Source: Candidatus Tectimicrobiota bacterium
Lineage (GTDB): Bacteria > JACPUC01
Direction: 5' to 3'
Assembly (NCBI GenBank): GCA_016192455.1
Contig: JACPUC010000009.1
Coordinates: 62,001 to 126,000 of the forward strand
DNA length: 64,000 nucleotides
The notes below the pieces were generated by a model. That model saw only the letters and a program-made list of their open reading frames with translations, did not search any database and had not been told where the DNA came from. Within the stretch, counting starts at the first letter, position 1; each line of letters begins with the position of its first letter. Position numbers and translations under genes: made by a program. Shown here in pieces: positions 48,375-59,603 of the stretch.

Positions 48375-49034
48375 CTACTTCTGGCCCGGCTTGCTCTTCG
48401 TCGGGGGGGCGGCTGGTTTCTGCGGCGGTTTGTTGGCAGCCTCCTCCTTCATCCGGTCATAGGCGACGGTTACCTGCTCGGTGAGATCGATCGCTTTGGT
48501 GAAATAGACGATGCTCTCCTTCGCTTCCAGGATGATGGTAAACCCCAGCCGTTCTCCCAGCCCTCTCGAAATCTGCATGATCTCGCGCGCCAGGCGCAGG
48601 TTCGTGTCGTTCTCTTCACGCCGCATGTCGTCGCGCGAATCAGCCACGAGCCGCCGCAGCTCGCGTCCTTCCTTCTGGAAGGTCTCCTCCCGCTCGCGCC
48701 GCACCGCGGCCGCCATGAGTGGGCCGCGCCGCTCCAACTCATCGCGGAGTTTCTGCAGCGCCTCCTGGCGCGTCTGGATGATCTGCTGCTTGTCGTTGAA
48801 GATGGCTTTCAATTGTTCGTAAGCCTGCTTGCCAGCAATGGAGCGCTCGATCACGCGCTGGAAATCCACCACCCCGATCTTCGGAGCGCTGCTCTGTCCC
48901 TGTGCGTAGGCGGGCAGGGAGAGTCTCCCCATACCAGCCAGCAGCAGGCAGGCGCCAAGTCCGAGCGTCACCCCCTGCGCCACCCGCGCGCGCACCCCAG
49001 CCACCAGCCTGGCTGTCACGTGGCATCCTCGCAT
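48375..49034 (-). CDS. skp: OmpH/Skp-family periplasmic chaperone
   Basis: 219 residues; AAGGAG precedes the ATG at 49034. Signal peptide (hydrophobic LGLGACLLLAGMG, cleavage near AYAQG), then IGVVDFQRVIERSIAGKQAYEQLK, a long charged coiled-coil arm (EALQKLRDELERRGPLMAAAV to DTNLRLAREIM) and a short beta segment TIILEAKESIVYF. A Pro/Lys-rich tail (PPQKPAAPPTKSKPGQK) follows. It holds unfolded outer-membrane proteins for BamA, encoded 88 bases upstream. Confidence 0.93.
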   Translation of the reverse strand: MRGCHVTARLVAGVRARVAQGVTLGLGACLLLAGMGRLSLPAYAQGQSSAPKIGVVDFQRVIERSIAGKQAYEQLKAIFNDKQQIIQTRQEALQKLRDELERRGPLMAAAVRREREETFQKEGRELRRLVADSRDDMRREENDTNLRLAREIMQISRGLGERLGFTIILEAKESIVYFTKAIDLTEQVTVAYDRMKEEAANKPPQKPAAPPTKSKPGQK

Positions 49035-49122
49035 TCGTGCTGCACTCCTTCGCGCCGCCTGGGAAGCTCCGGCGACGCACCTATTCTCCCACACCGGCGT
49101 TTGGCCGCTGCCGGCCAGCCGC

Positions 49123-51507
49123 TCAGAAGCCTCGCCCGAATTTGAAGTGAATCTCCGACGCGTCCTCGCCGTCGCGCTTATCAAGCTTCCAGCCCATCTC
49201 GAGCTGCACGGTACCCAACGGCGAGTCGAAGCGAACCCCCCCTCCCGCCGAGTACCGCAGGTCGCCGAAGTCCAAGGCTTTGCCGCCGCAAATGCGCTCA
49301 CCTGAGCGCTTCAGATCGTCATCGTCGCAAAAGACATTGCCGGCGTCAACAAAAAGCAGCCCGCCGATCACCGGGATTCTCGGGATGGGGAAGCGCACCT
49401 CACTGCTGAAGAGGAGCTCGGAGGTGCCGCCGAACGGTTCATCGTTGTCATCCTTGGGGCCGGCCTCGCGGAACTTGAACCCACGGAGGTTGTCGTTGCC
49501 GCCAAGGAAGTAGCGCTCGAAGACGGGCAGTTCGTCGCCATTGGTGGGTCTGGCGTAGCTCCCCCTGCCGCGCAGCATGAGGACCACGGCTTTTTTCGGT
49601 TCCCCCGCATTCAGGATGGGGAAGAACCAGCGCGATTCGCCGCTGAGCTTGTAGAAGTGCGTGCCGCCGAGGGGGCCGGAGGTCTCGGCGGAGATGCGGT
49701 CGTAGGTGCCGCGCGTGGGGGCGAGCCGATTGTCGCGCGAATCCCAGGAGAGCGCGGGCGAAATGGCGCTGATGGTGAAATCCTTCTCAGCCTGGCGCCG
49801 CGCGAGGGCGGGGGCGTCGCTATCGACCTCGCTGATGGAGGTGTCCTCATAGCGGTAGCCCATCGAGGCGCGCAGGTTCTTCCATACCCGCCGCCCGAGC
49901 CGCACGTTGCCGCCGGTGGTATCCACGGTGAAGGTGTTGAACTCGTCCTCGCGCGCGAAGAGATCGAAGTTGAAGCTCACGTCGCGCCCCCACAGGTACG
50001 GTTCGGCGAAAGAGAAGACGAGGCTCTGGCGAATGGATGAGCGCGAGCCGCGCAGCGAGACGCTCTGGCCTTTACCGAGGAAGTTGCGCTCGGAGATGGC
50101 GGCCGAGAAGAGGACATTCTCCGTCGAACTGAAACCGACACCCCCGGAGATGCTGCCGGTTGACTGCTCCTGGACGCGCGTGACGATATCCAGGACCTCC
50201 CGCTTCTCCGTGGGTTGGTTGTTGATCTCCACCTGGTCGAAGTAGCCCAAGCCGCGAATGCGTTGCTGGGCGGTCTGCAGGAGCTTGCCGTTGTAGAGAT
50301 CCCCTTCCGCGAACGGAATCTCGCGCCGAATCACGTGGTCGCGGGTGCGATGATTGCCGCGCAAGAGGATGCGCCCGATATTGACCACGATGCCGCGCTC
50401 AATGGTGTAGGTGAGGTTGACGAGGCGCTCCTGGTGATCCTGCTTCACGAGGGGTTGGACATCGGTGTAGGCGTAACCGACAACCGCATAGAGGTTGGTG
50501 AGGGTGATGATGTCCTTGCGAAGCTGGGAGCGGCTGAATACCCTGCCGGGTTTGAGCGTCAGCGGCGCCAGGAGCTGCTCGGTGCTGTACGGCTCCTGCC
50601 CCTGCACCTCAACAGTGCCGACGCGGTACTCTGGACCTTCCACAACATCGTAGTGGATGTGGATTTCGCGCTTCTCGCGGTTGTAGTCAACCTTGGCGTC
50701 ACCCACCTGCGCCTGGATGTAACCGTAATCCTCGTAGGCCGCTTTCAGGCGCAGGCGGTCGACGTTCAGGGCGTCGCGACGGAACTTGCCACTGCCGGTG
50801 ATCACCGAGAGGAGGGATTTCTCCTTCAGGATCATACGCTTGCGCAGCAAGCGGCTGGAGAGATGCTCGTTGCCGCTGAAGGTGATGGAGGTGACCTTGA
50901 GCTTCATCCCCTCGTCGATGGTGAAGCTGACGTCCACATCGCTGTCGTTGACCTTCTCCACGGCCGACGAAATCTCCGCAAAGATGTACCCTTCCTCCTC
51001 ATAGAGCTTCTTCATGTCGGTGATGGACTCTTGGAGGAGCTGCCGATTCATGACGGCTCGTTTGCTGACCTTGAGCCGTTCGCGCAGCTTCTCCTCGTCA
51101 ATGTTCTTGTTCCCTTTGAAGTGGATGCCGCGGATAGTCGGCTGTTCCTCCACCACGAAGATGATCTTCAAGCCCCCCTCGAAATCCTCCGTCTCGACGC
51201 GGACATCCTTGAAGAAGCGCAGACCGTAGATTTTGCGCAGGTCGTTGCGGATGGTGGTAACCGAGAAGCGTTCGCCAACTTTGCTGGAGACGTGGAACAG
51301 GATCGTGTCGCGCTCGACGCGGCGATTGCCGCGAACTTCGATGCTCTTCACGATGGGCAGCGGCGGGGAAGAGGCAAGCTGCGCCTCGGCATGGCCCGGC
51401 CCCCACCACCAGGTGAGAGCCATGGCACTGAGGAGAAGAAGACCTGCCTGCCCCCACGCGCACCACGTCGCTGCCGCTCCACTTCTCCATCGCGGCTTGT
51501 GGATCAT
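49123..51507 (-). CDS. bamA: Outer membrane protein assembly factor BamA
   Basis: 794 residues from MIHKPRWRSG (ATG 51507), with a signal-like hydrophobic segment (QAGLLLLSAMALTWWWG). Five POTRA repeats follow (the first opens IVKSIEVRGNRRVERDTI; the last IGRILLRGNHRTRDHVIRREIPFAEGD), then the 16-stranded Omp85 barrel with GISGGVGFSSTENV-like strands, the FFLGG-type lid motif FERYFLGGNDNLRGF and terminal Phe (FKFGRGF). It inserts beta-barrel proteins in the outer membrane. A terminator separates it from clpC upstream, so it needs its own promoter in 51508-51618. Confidence 0.97.
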   Translation of the reverse strand: MIHKPRWRSGAAATWCAWGQAGLLLLSAMALTWWWGPGHAEAQLASSPPLPIVKSIEVRGNRRVERDTILFHVSSKVGERFSVTTIRNDLRKIYGLRFFKDVRVETEDFEGGLKIIFVVEEQPTIRGIHFKGNKNIDEEKLRERLKVSKRAVMNRQLLQESITDMKKLYEEEGYIFAEISSAVEKVNDSDVDVSFTIDEGMKLKVTSITFSGNEHLSSRLLRKRMILKEKSLLSVITGSGKFRRDALNVDRLRLKAAYEDYGYIQAQVGDAKVDYNREKREIHIHYDVVEGPEYRVGTVEVQGQEPYSTEQLLAPLTLKPGRVFSRSQLRKDIITLTNLYAVVGYAYTDVQPLVKQDHQERLVNLTYTIERGIVVNIGRILLRGNHRTRDHVIRREIPFAEGDLYNGKLLQTAQQRIRGLGYFDQVEINNQPTEKREVLDIVTRVQEQSTGSISGGVGFSSTENVLFSAAISERNFLGKGQSVSLRGSRSSIRQSLVFSFAEPYLWGRDVSFNFDLFAREDEFNTFTVDTTGGNVRLGRRVWKNLRASMGYRYEDTSISEVDSDAPALARRQAEKDFTISAISPALSWDSRDNRLAPTRGTYDRISAETSGPLGGTHFYKLSGESRWFFPILNAGEPKKAVVLMLRGRGSYARPTNGDELPVFERYFLGGNDNLRGFKFREAGPKDDNDEPFGGTSELLFSSEVRFPIPRIPVIGGLLFVDAGNVFCDDDDLKRSGERICGGKALDFGDLRYSAGGGVRFDSPLGTVQLEMGWKLDKRDGEDASEIHFKFGRGF

Positions 51508-51618
51508 GCCTGGCTTCTCAATTCCCTGGAATGATGTCAAGAATAACGCCGCTGCTGTAATGCCTTTCCTTGCGGAGGCTTCACAGGAGAGAGGCAACGC
51601 CTCCAGCGCTGGCAGTTC

Positions 51619-51656
51619 AAAAAAAAGCGCGAGTTGTTTACCACAAACCTCGCGCT
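51619..51656 (-). terminator. Intrinsic terminator between clpC and bamA
   Basis: On the minus strand: AGCGCGAG, a 15-base loop, CTCGCGCT and then eight T. This is the clearest Rho-independent terminator in the window. It is 81 bases beyond the clpC stop. Confidence 0.9.
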
Positions 51657-51736
51657 AGTTCAAGGGAAATCAGCGCACCCCCTGAGGCCGCGCCGCGACT
51701 CCTTGGTCGTCGCCGGCCGCCTGGGGGGGGTGGCAC

Positions 51737-54176
<2,440 letters not shown>

Positions 54177-54184
<8 letters not shown>

Positions 54185-54878
54185 GTTTGCAATCCTCTCC
54201 GTCCGTCACGAGCCTTCCGTCCTTCAGCTCCACCACGCGATCCAGACTGGCGGCAAGCTGGTGATTATGCGTCACGACGATGAAGGTCTGGCCAAACTGT
54301 CGATTAAAACGCCGCAACAACTCACAAATTGCCCCGCCGGTGGTGCTGTCGAGATCCCCCGTCGGTTCATCAGCCAGCACGAGCTCTGGACGGTTCATGA
54401 GGGCCCGCGCAATGGCGACGCGCTGCTGCTCTCCCCCCGACAGCTCGCCGGCACGGTGGCGCAGCCGCTGCGAGAGACCCACGTACTCCGCCACCTCCGC
54501 TGCCGTCCGGCGCGCCTGCGTCGCAACCGCGCGGCCAATCAGCGCCGGCATCATGATGTTCTCCAGAACAGTAAATTCCGGCAGCAGATAATGCAATTGA
54601 AAAATGAAGCCGAGATGCCGGTTGCGCAGCTCCGTCAGCTCGCCGTTGCTGCGATCCAGGAGAGAGGCGCCGTGAAACGTGAGGTTCCCCCCCGATGGCC
54701 GCTCGAGGGTGCCCAGGATGTGCAGGAGCGTGCTCTTGCCGGCGCCGCTGCTGCCCGTGATGCCGAGCATCTCCCCCGCCTGCACCACCAGGTTGATGTC
54801 CCGTAGCACCGGCAGCATGGCCGTCCCCTGCTGGAACGACTTGTGCAAATTCTCTGCCACCAGCAGCGGCTTGCGAAC
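54177..54878 (-). CDS. lolD: Lipoprotein-releasing ABC transporter ATP-binding protein LolD
   Basis: 233 residues if the start is at 54878. ABC ATPase: Walker A GSSGAGKST, Q-loop FIFQLHYLLPEF, signature LSGGEQQRVAIARALMNRPE, Walker B LVLADEPTGDLD, H-loop VTHNHQ. Homology with LolD places the N-terminus at RKPLLVAENLHKSF, and AGGAGG lies seven bases before that point, but the codon there is GTT. The nearest conventional start is a GTG at 54986, inside the lolC gene. Its product powers release of lipoproteins with the permease encoded upstream. The stop overlaps the clpC ATG. Confidence 0.92.
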
Positions 54879-54937
54879 GGCTCCGCCTCCTCGGACGGCC
54901 GCGCGGCCGTTTCGCCGCGCCAGCCTTCCTCCGCCCC

Positions 54938-56260
54938 CTACTCGTAGCGCAGCACCTCCACCGGTTGCACGCGCGCCGCGCTCCACGCCGGGTAGAGGGT
55001 GGCGATGAAGGTCAACCCGAGTGCTGCCACTGAGACTGTTATTAACATAAGAGGTTGCAGATCGAATGGCAAGGTATCGAGGAGATACACCTCCGCCGGG
55101 AGGCGGATGTAGTGGTACGTCTGCAGGCTCCAGCCGATGAGCGAGCCGCCGAGCACGCCGAGGAGGGTTCCCAGCACGCCGATGAGCAGCCCCTGGAAGA
55201 TGAAGATTTTCATGATGCTGCGGTGCGTTGCTCCCATCGACTTCAGGATGGCGATCTCCTTGCGCTTCTCCATCACCACCATGGTGAGCGTACTGATAAT
55301 GTTGAACGCCGCCACCAGGACGATCATCACCAGGATGATGAACATGACGGTGCGCTCAAGCTGCAGCGCCGCGAAGAGGTTGCGGTTCATCTGCATCCAG
55401 TCGCGCGCCAGGTAGGGGGGAGCGAGCCGGGCGTTGATGCGCCGGGCGACGCGATCGGCGTGGTAGACGTCGGCGACGCGCACCTCGACCCCGCTCACGA
55501 GGTCATCCAGATCGAAAAAGCGCTGGGCATTCCGCAGATTGATGAAGGCCAGGCTGTTGTCGTACTCGAAGAGGCCCGTCTGGAAGATGCCGGCGACGCG
55601 GAAGGCGCGCAGCTTCGGCACGCTCCCCATGGGGGTCGCCTCGCCCAGCGGCGAGACCACGTTGACCTTCTGCCCGAGGCCGACGGCCAGGGTGCGCGCC
55701 AGCTCCTTGCCGAGGATGATCGCCTCCGGGGTTGGCGCGGCGCCGCGTCCACTTGGCGGGGGGACGCCCTCCGCCGACGCGCTTTGCGACGCGCCAGCGT
55801 CGGTTCCCCGCCCCGCCTCCGGCGCTGGGGCGTTCAGCTCCTGCAAGCTCCCTTCCCGCATCATCCGTTCGAAGCTCGTCAAGCGGCCGAAGCGCTGCGG
55901 GTCAATGCCGCGCAGGATCACGCCGGTGACGCTCCGCTCGCTCGTCAGCAGCACCTGGCTGACGACGAACGGCTCGGCCTCCACCACCCCCGGCACCTGG
56001 CGCAGTTGCTCGAGAAGCCGCTCCTTCTCCTCCACGGGGCGTTGATCGTGGCGCAGCACGATGATGTGGGGGTTGGCCCCCAGAATCTTGCCGCGCAGGT
56101 CGCTCTCGAAGCCCCCCATCACCCCGAGGACGACGATGAGCGCCATCACCCCCAGGGTCACGCCGCCGATGGAGATCCAGGTGCTGAGCGAGATGAAGGC
56201 CTCGTGCCGCTTGGCCCGCAGGTAGCGCCAACTGATCCGTACTTCATACGGGAAGGGCAT
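54938..56260 (-). CDS. lolC: Lipoprotein-releasing ABC transporter permease LolC/LolE
   Basis: 440 residues. N-terminal helix after RISWRYLRAKRHEAFISLSTW, a large periplasmic domain, then three helices (FIILVMIVLVAAFNIISTLTMVV; GLLIGVLGTLLGVLGGSLIGW; LMLITVSVAALGLTFIATLY), as in the FtsX/MacB-type LolCE family. Only one permease gene is present, so the transporter is presumably a homodimer. Residues 143-179 (APAPEAGRGTDAG, Pro/Ser/Gly-rich) form an unusual low-complexity insert in the periplasmic domain. It is followed by lolD. Confidence 0.93.
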   Translation of the reverse strand: MPFPYEVRISWRYLRAKRHEAFISLSTWISIGGVTLGVMALIVVLGVMGGFESDLRGKILGANPHIIVLRHDQRPVEEKERLLEQLRQVPGVVEAEPFVVSQVLLTSERSVTGVILRGIDPQRFGRLTSFERMMREGSLQELNAPAPEAGRGTDAGASQSASAEGVPPPSGRGAAPTPEAIILGKELARTLAVGLGQKVNVVSPLGEATPMGSVPKLRAFRVAGIFQTGLFEYDNSLAFINLRNAQRFFDLDDLVSGVEVRVADVYHADRVARRINARLAPPYLARDWMQMNRNLFAALQLERTVMFIILVMIVLVAAFNIISTLTMVVMEKRKEIAILKSMGATHRSIMKIFIFQGLLIGVLGTLLGVLGGSLIGWSLQTYHYIRLPAEVYLLDTLPFDLQPLMLITVSVAALGLTFIATLYPAWSAARVQPVEVLRYE

Positions 56261-56517
56261 GCGTGCGTCTCAATCGGCGCGCCGGAGGGATCGTGCCGGA
56301 GCGCCGCGGCTGGAGTCGTAGGCGGGGCGCCGGGGCCAGGGGCTGCCCCCTCTGGGTTCTGGTCGAGGTTTGGCGCACGCTGATGCGGAGACGAATGGTT
56401 GTGCCGGGGAGGGGAGGGTCGTCGCAGACGGCTGGCGCATGATCCTGCCCACCGGAGCACGCCTGCCGATCCTCGCCTGCGCAGGCGGAGGGTACAACCC
56501 GAAGTCGGCAGGATGCA

Positions 56518-58086
56518 TCAGACGTGAGGGTGCTCGTCACTGTTCGACCAGGCTGCCTCGGCCGACTCTCCGCGCAGCTCTGCTCCAAGGCGCGGCTCTT
56601 CCTTGAGCTGCGGGAAGAAGATGACGTCGCGGATGGAGGCCGAGTCGGTGAGGAGCATGACGAGCCGGTCGATGCCGATGCCCAGGCCGCCGGCCGGCGG
56701 CAGGCCATACTCCAGGGCGCGCACGAAATCGTGGTCCATGGCGTGCGCCTCCTCGTCGCCGGCGCTGCGCTGCCGCGCCTGCTCGACGAAGCGCCGCCGC
56801 TGCTCGAGGGGGTCGTTCAGCTCGGAGTAAGCATTCGCCAGCTCCCGCCCGTTGATGAAGAGCTCGAAGCGCTCGGCCACCTCTGGGTTGGCGGCGCTCG
56901 CCTTGGCCAGAGGGCAGAGGGCGATGGGGTAGTCGATGACGAACGTCGGCTGAATAAGGCGCGGCTCCACGCACGCCTCGAAGACCTTGGCGAGAAGCTT
57001 CGCGTGGGCCGTCGCCGCTTCGAAGGCGCCCCTCTCTTTGACGATGGCGTGCGCGGCCGCGGCGGCTTCGAGGCGCGCCGGGTCGCGCAGCACATCCCGC
57101 GCGAAGCCGCCGATCTCCACGAGGGCGTCCTCGAAGGTGATCCGGCGCCATGGGGGGGTGAGGTCCAGGTTGCTCCCCTGGCTGCCGAACTGCAGGGCGC
57201 CGAGCACCTGCTCCGCCACGTGGCAGAGGAGCTCCTCGGTGAGCTGCATGACGTCGGCATAGTCCGCGTAGGCCATGTAGCTCTCCAGGGTGGTGAACTC
57301 CGGGTTATGTTCCGTGGAGAGACCCTCGTTGCGGAAGCAGCGGTTGATTTCAAAGACGCGCTCCAGCCCGCCGACGACCAGCCGCTTCAGGTCGAGCTCC
57401 GGGGCGATGCGCAGGAAGAGCCGGCGGTTGAGCGCGTTGTGGTGGGTGACGAAGGGCTTCGCCGCGGCGCCGCCGGCGATCGGCTGCAGCATCGGCGTCT
57501 CCACCTCGAGGAAGTCCCGCGCCAGCATGAACTCGCGCATGGCGCGGATGATCGCGGCGCGCTTCACGAACACCTCGCGCACCTCGGGGTTCATGAGGAG
57601 ATCGAGGTAGCGCTGGCGGTAGCGGGTTTCCACGTCGCGCAGCCCATGCCACTTCTCCGGCAGCGGACGGAGGGTTTTGCTGAGGAGCTCGATCCGTTCC
57701 ACCGCCAGGGTGAGTTCGCCCGTGCGGGTCTTGAAGAGCGTGCCGGCACAGCCAAGGAAATCACCCACATCGAAGCGCCTGACGCGCTGGAAGAGGTCGC
57801 CGCCGAGGGTGTCGTGGCGCGCGTAGACCTGCAGGCTGCCGGTGCGGTCCCGCAGGTGGCCGAAGAGCGTCTTTCCCATCAGCCGCTTCGCCATCAGGCG
57901 GCCGGCGATGGTGAACGGCTCGCGCAGGTGCTGCAGCTCCTCCCCCGGCAGGTTCGCATACTTCGTGGTGAGGGCGCCGATGGTGTGGCTCACCTCGTAG
58001 CGGCTTGGGTAGGGGTTGATGCCGGCGGCGCGCAACTCCTCGAGCTTGGCCTTGCGTTGCTCATGGAGGTCAGACGTTTCGGACAC
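56518..58086 (-). CDS. lysS: Lysyl-tRNA synthetase, class II
   Basis: 522 residues from GTG 58086 (AGGG eight bases upstream; no ATG nearby). N-terminal OB-fold anticodon domain ([23 protein letters not shown]), then the class II core: motif 2 [30 protein letters not shown]-type helix, and motif 3 [26 protein letters not shown]. The C-terminus has an extra tail ([20 protein letters not shown]). It charges tRNA-Lys. The order prfB-lysS-lolC is shared with many Desulfobacterota-like genomes. Confidence 0.97.
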   Translation of the reverse strand: MSETSDLHEQRKAKLEELRAAGINPYPSRYEVSHTIGALTTKYANLPGEELQHLREPFTIAGRLMAKRLMGKTLFGHLRDRTGSLQVYARHDTLGGDLFQRVRRFDVGDFLGCAGTLFKTRTGELTLAVERIELLSKTLRPLPEKWHGLRDVETRYRQRYLDLLMNPEVREVFVKRAAIIRAMREFMLARDFLEVETPMLQPIAGGAAAKPFVTHHNALNRRLFLRIAPELDLKRLVVGGLERVFEINRCFRNEGLSTEHNPEFTTLESYMAYADYADVMQLTEELLCHVAEQVLGALQFGSQGSNLDLTPPWRRITFEDALVEIGGFARDVLRDPARLEAAAAAHAIVKERGAFEAATAHAKLLAKVFEACVEPRLIQPTFVIDYPIALCPLAKASAANPEVAERFELFINGRELANAYSELNDPLEQRRRFVEQARQRSAGDEEAHAMDHDFVRALEYGLPPAGGLGIGIDRLVMLLTDSASIRDVIFFPQLKEEPRLGAELRGESAEAAWSNSDEHPHV

Positions 58087-58265
58087 TGGAACCCTCGCTT
58101 CAGGGAGGAGTAAGCCTCAAGGTTGATGGAGACGTAAGGGACCGGGTTCCCCGTCCACCGCCCTAGCGCCAGGTGCGGGGTGGCCGACCGCTGCGCCCCT
58201 GGCAGGAGCGTCACGCTTTGATGGCGCCGCGCCGCGGCGCGGCGGTCCTCCCGCCGCAGGACCGT

Positions 58266-59394
58266 TTAGGCGCGCTTGCTCGCCTTCTGCTGCAGGGCGC
58301 GCGCCTGCTGCACCAGCCAAGCCTCGATGAACTCGTCGATCCCGCCGTCCAGGACGGCCGTCACGTTGCCGATCTCGATGCCGGTACGATGGTCCTTGAC
58401 GAGCTGGTAGGGCTGCAGGGTGTAGGAGCGAATCTGGCTTCCCCAGGCGATCTCGCGCTTGCTGCTGTGCAGCTCGTCGAGGCGCTCCTGCTGCTTGCTC
58501 TTTTCGAGCTCGTAGAGGCGCGCCCGCAGCACCTTCAGGGCCCAGGCCTTGTTCTTGTGCTGGGAGCGCTGGTTCTGGCACTGCACCACGATGCCCGTCG
58601 GCAGGTGCGTGATGCGCACCGCGGAGTCCGTCACATTCACGTGCTGGCCGCCCGCCCCGCTGGAGCGGAACGTCTCGATGCGCAGCTCCGCGTCGTCGAT
58701 CTCGATGGTGATGTCCTCATCCACCTCGGGGTAGACGAAGACGGAGGCAAAGGACGTGTGGCGGCGCTTGTTGGCGTCGTAGGGAGAGATGCGCACCAGG
58801 CGATGGACGCCGATCTCGGCCTGCAGGTAGCCGTAGGCGTATTCGCCATTGACGGCGAAGGTGGCGCTCTTGATCCCCGCCTGCTCTCCCGGCTGCAAGT
58901 CGAGGATGTCGGTTTTGAAATCGTGGCGCTCGGCCCAGCGCAGGTAGAGGCGCACGAGCATCTCCGCCCAGTCCTGCGACTCCGTGCCGCCCGCGCCGGG
59001 ATGCACCGCCACGATGGCGTTCTTCCGGTCGTTCTCCTGCGTGAACAGGAGTTGCAGCTCCAGCGCCCGCACCTCGTCGGAGATCAGCCGCAGCTCCGCG
59101 GCCACCTCCTTGAGCTGGGCCTCATCCTCTTCTTCCGCGGCCAGGTCGTGCAGGATGATGAGATCATCCAGCCGGGCGACGCGTTGCGCCTGCGCCTCCA
59201 CCACGCGCTGCAGCTCGCTGCGTTTCTTCAGCACCTCCTGCTGGCGCTCGGGATCGTCCCAGAAGCCTTCCTCTTGCATGAGCTTGTCGAGACGGCGCAG
59301 TTCAGCCTCCTTGCCCTCGAGGTCAAAGGTGACCTCGCAACTCCAGCAACTGGCCCATCAACTCCTGCAACTCTCGCCCAAGCTCGTCCGTCAT
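58266..59394 (-). CDS. prfB: Peptide chain release factor 2, with programmed +1 frameshift
   Basis: About 375 residues after the shift. The ATG at 59394 follows AAGGAG and runs 23 codons ([14 protein letters not shown]...) to an in-frame TGA at 59325-59323. Reading continues in the +1 frame (CTT-T-GAC) as [24 protein letters not shown]. The catalytic GGQ is in [16 protein letters not shown]. The stop-codon recognition tripeptide, SPF in E. coli RF2, reads SPY here ([15 protein letters not shown]). RF2 releases peptides at UGA and UAA and controls its own level through this frameshift. It lies between lnt and lysS. Confidence 0.97.
59322..59330 (-). promoter_or_regulatory. Programmed +1 ribosomal frameshift site of prfB
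   Basis: On the minus strand: GAGGTCACCTTTGAC, with slippery CTT at 59328-59326, stop TGA at 59325-59323, and an SD-like GAGG upstream. At low RF2 the ribosome slips from CTT onto TTT-GAC and finishes the protein; at high RF2 it terminates. Confidence 0.93.
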
Positions 59395-59603
59395 CCCGGT
59401 TCTCCTTAGGGGATACAGAACGGCTTCTCTCCCGCCTGCCTGTGGAGAGAAGAAGGGAAGCGGCGGAAGCGGCTCGGCTGGTCAGCTTGACCGCGTTTTC
59501 CACAGCGCCTCTGCCCGGCACCCAATATAGGCCCTGGCCGGCTCACTCTGCTAGTGGTGGCTGCCTTTCCCTGACGGCGAAGTGCGGCGCCGCGAGGTGA
59601 CGT

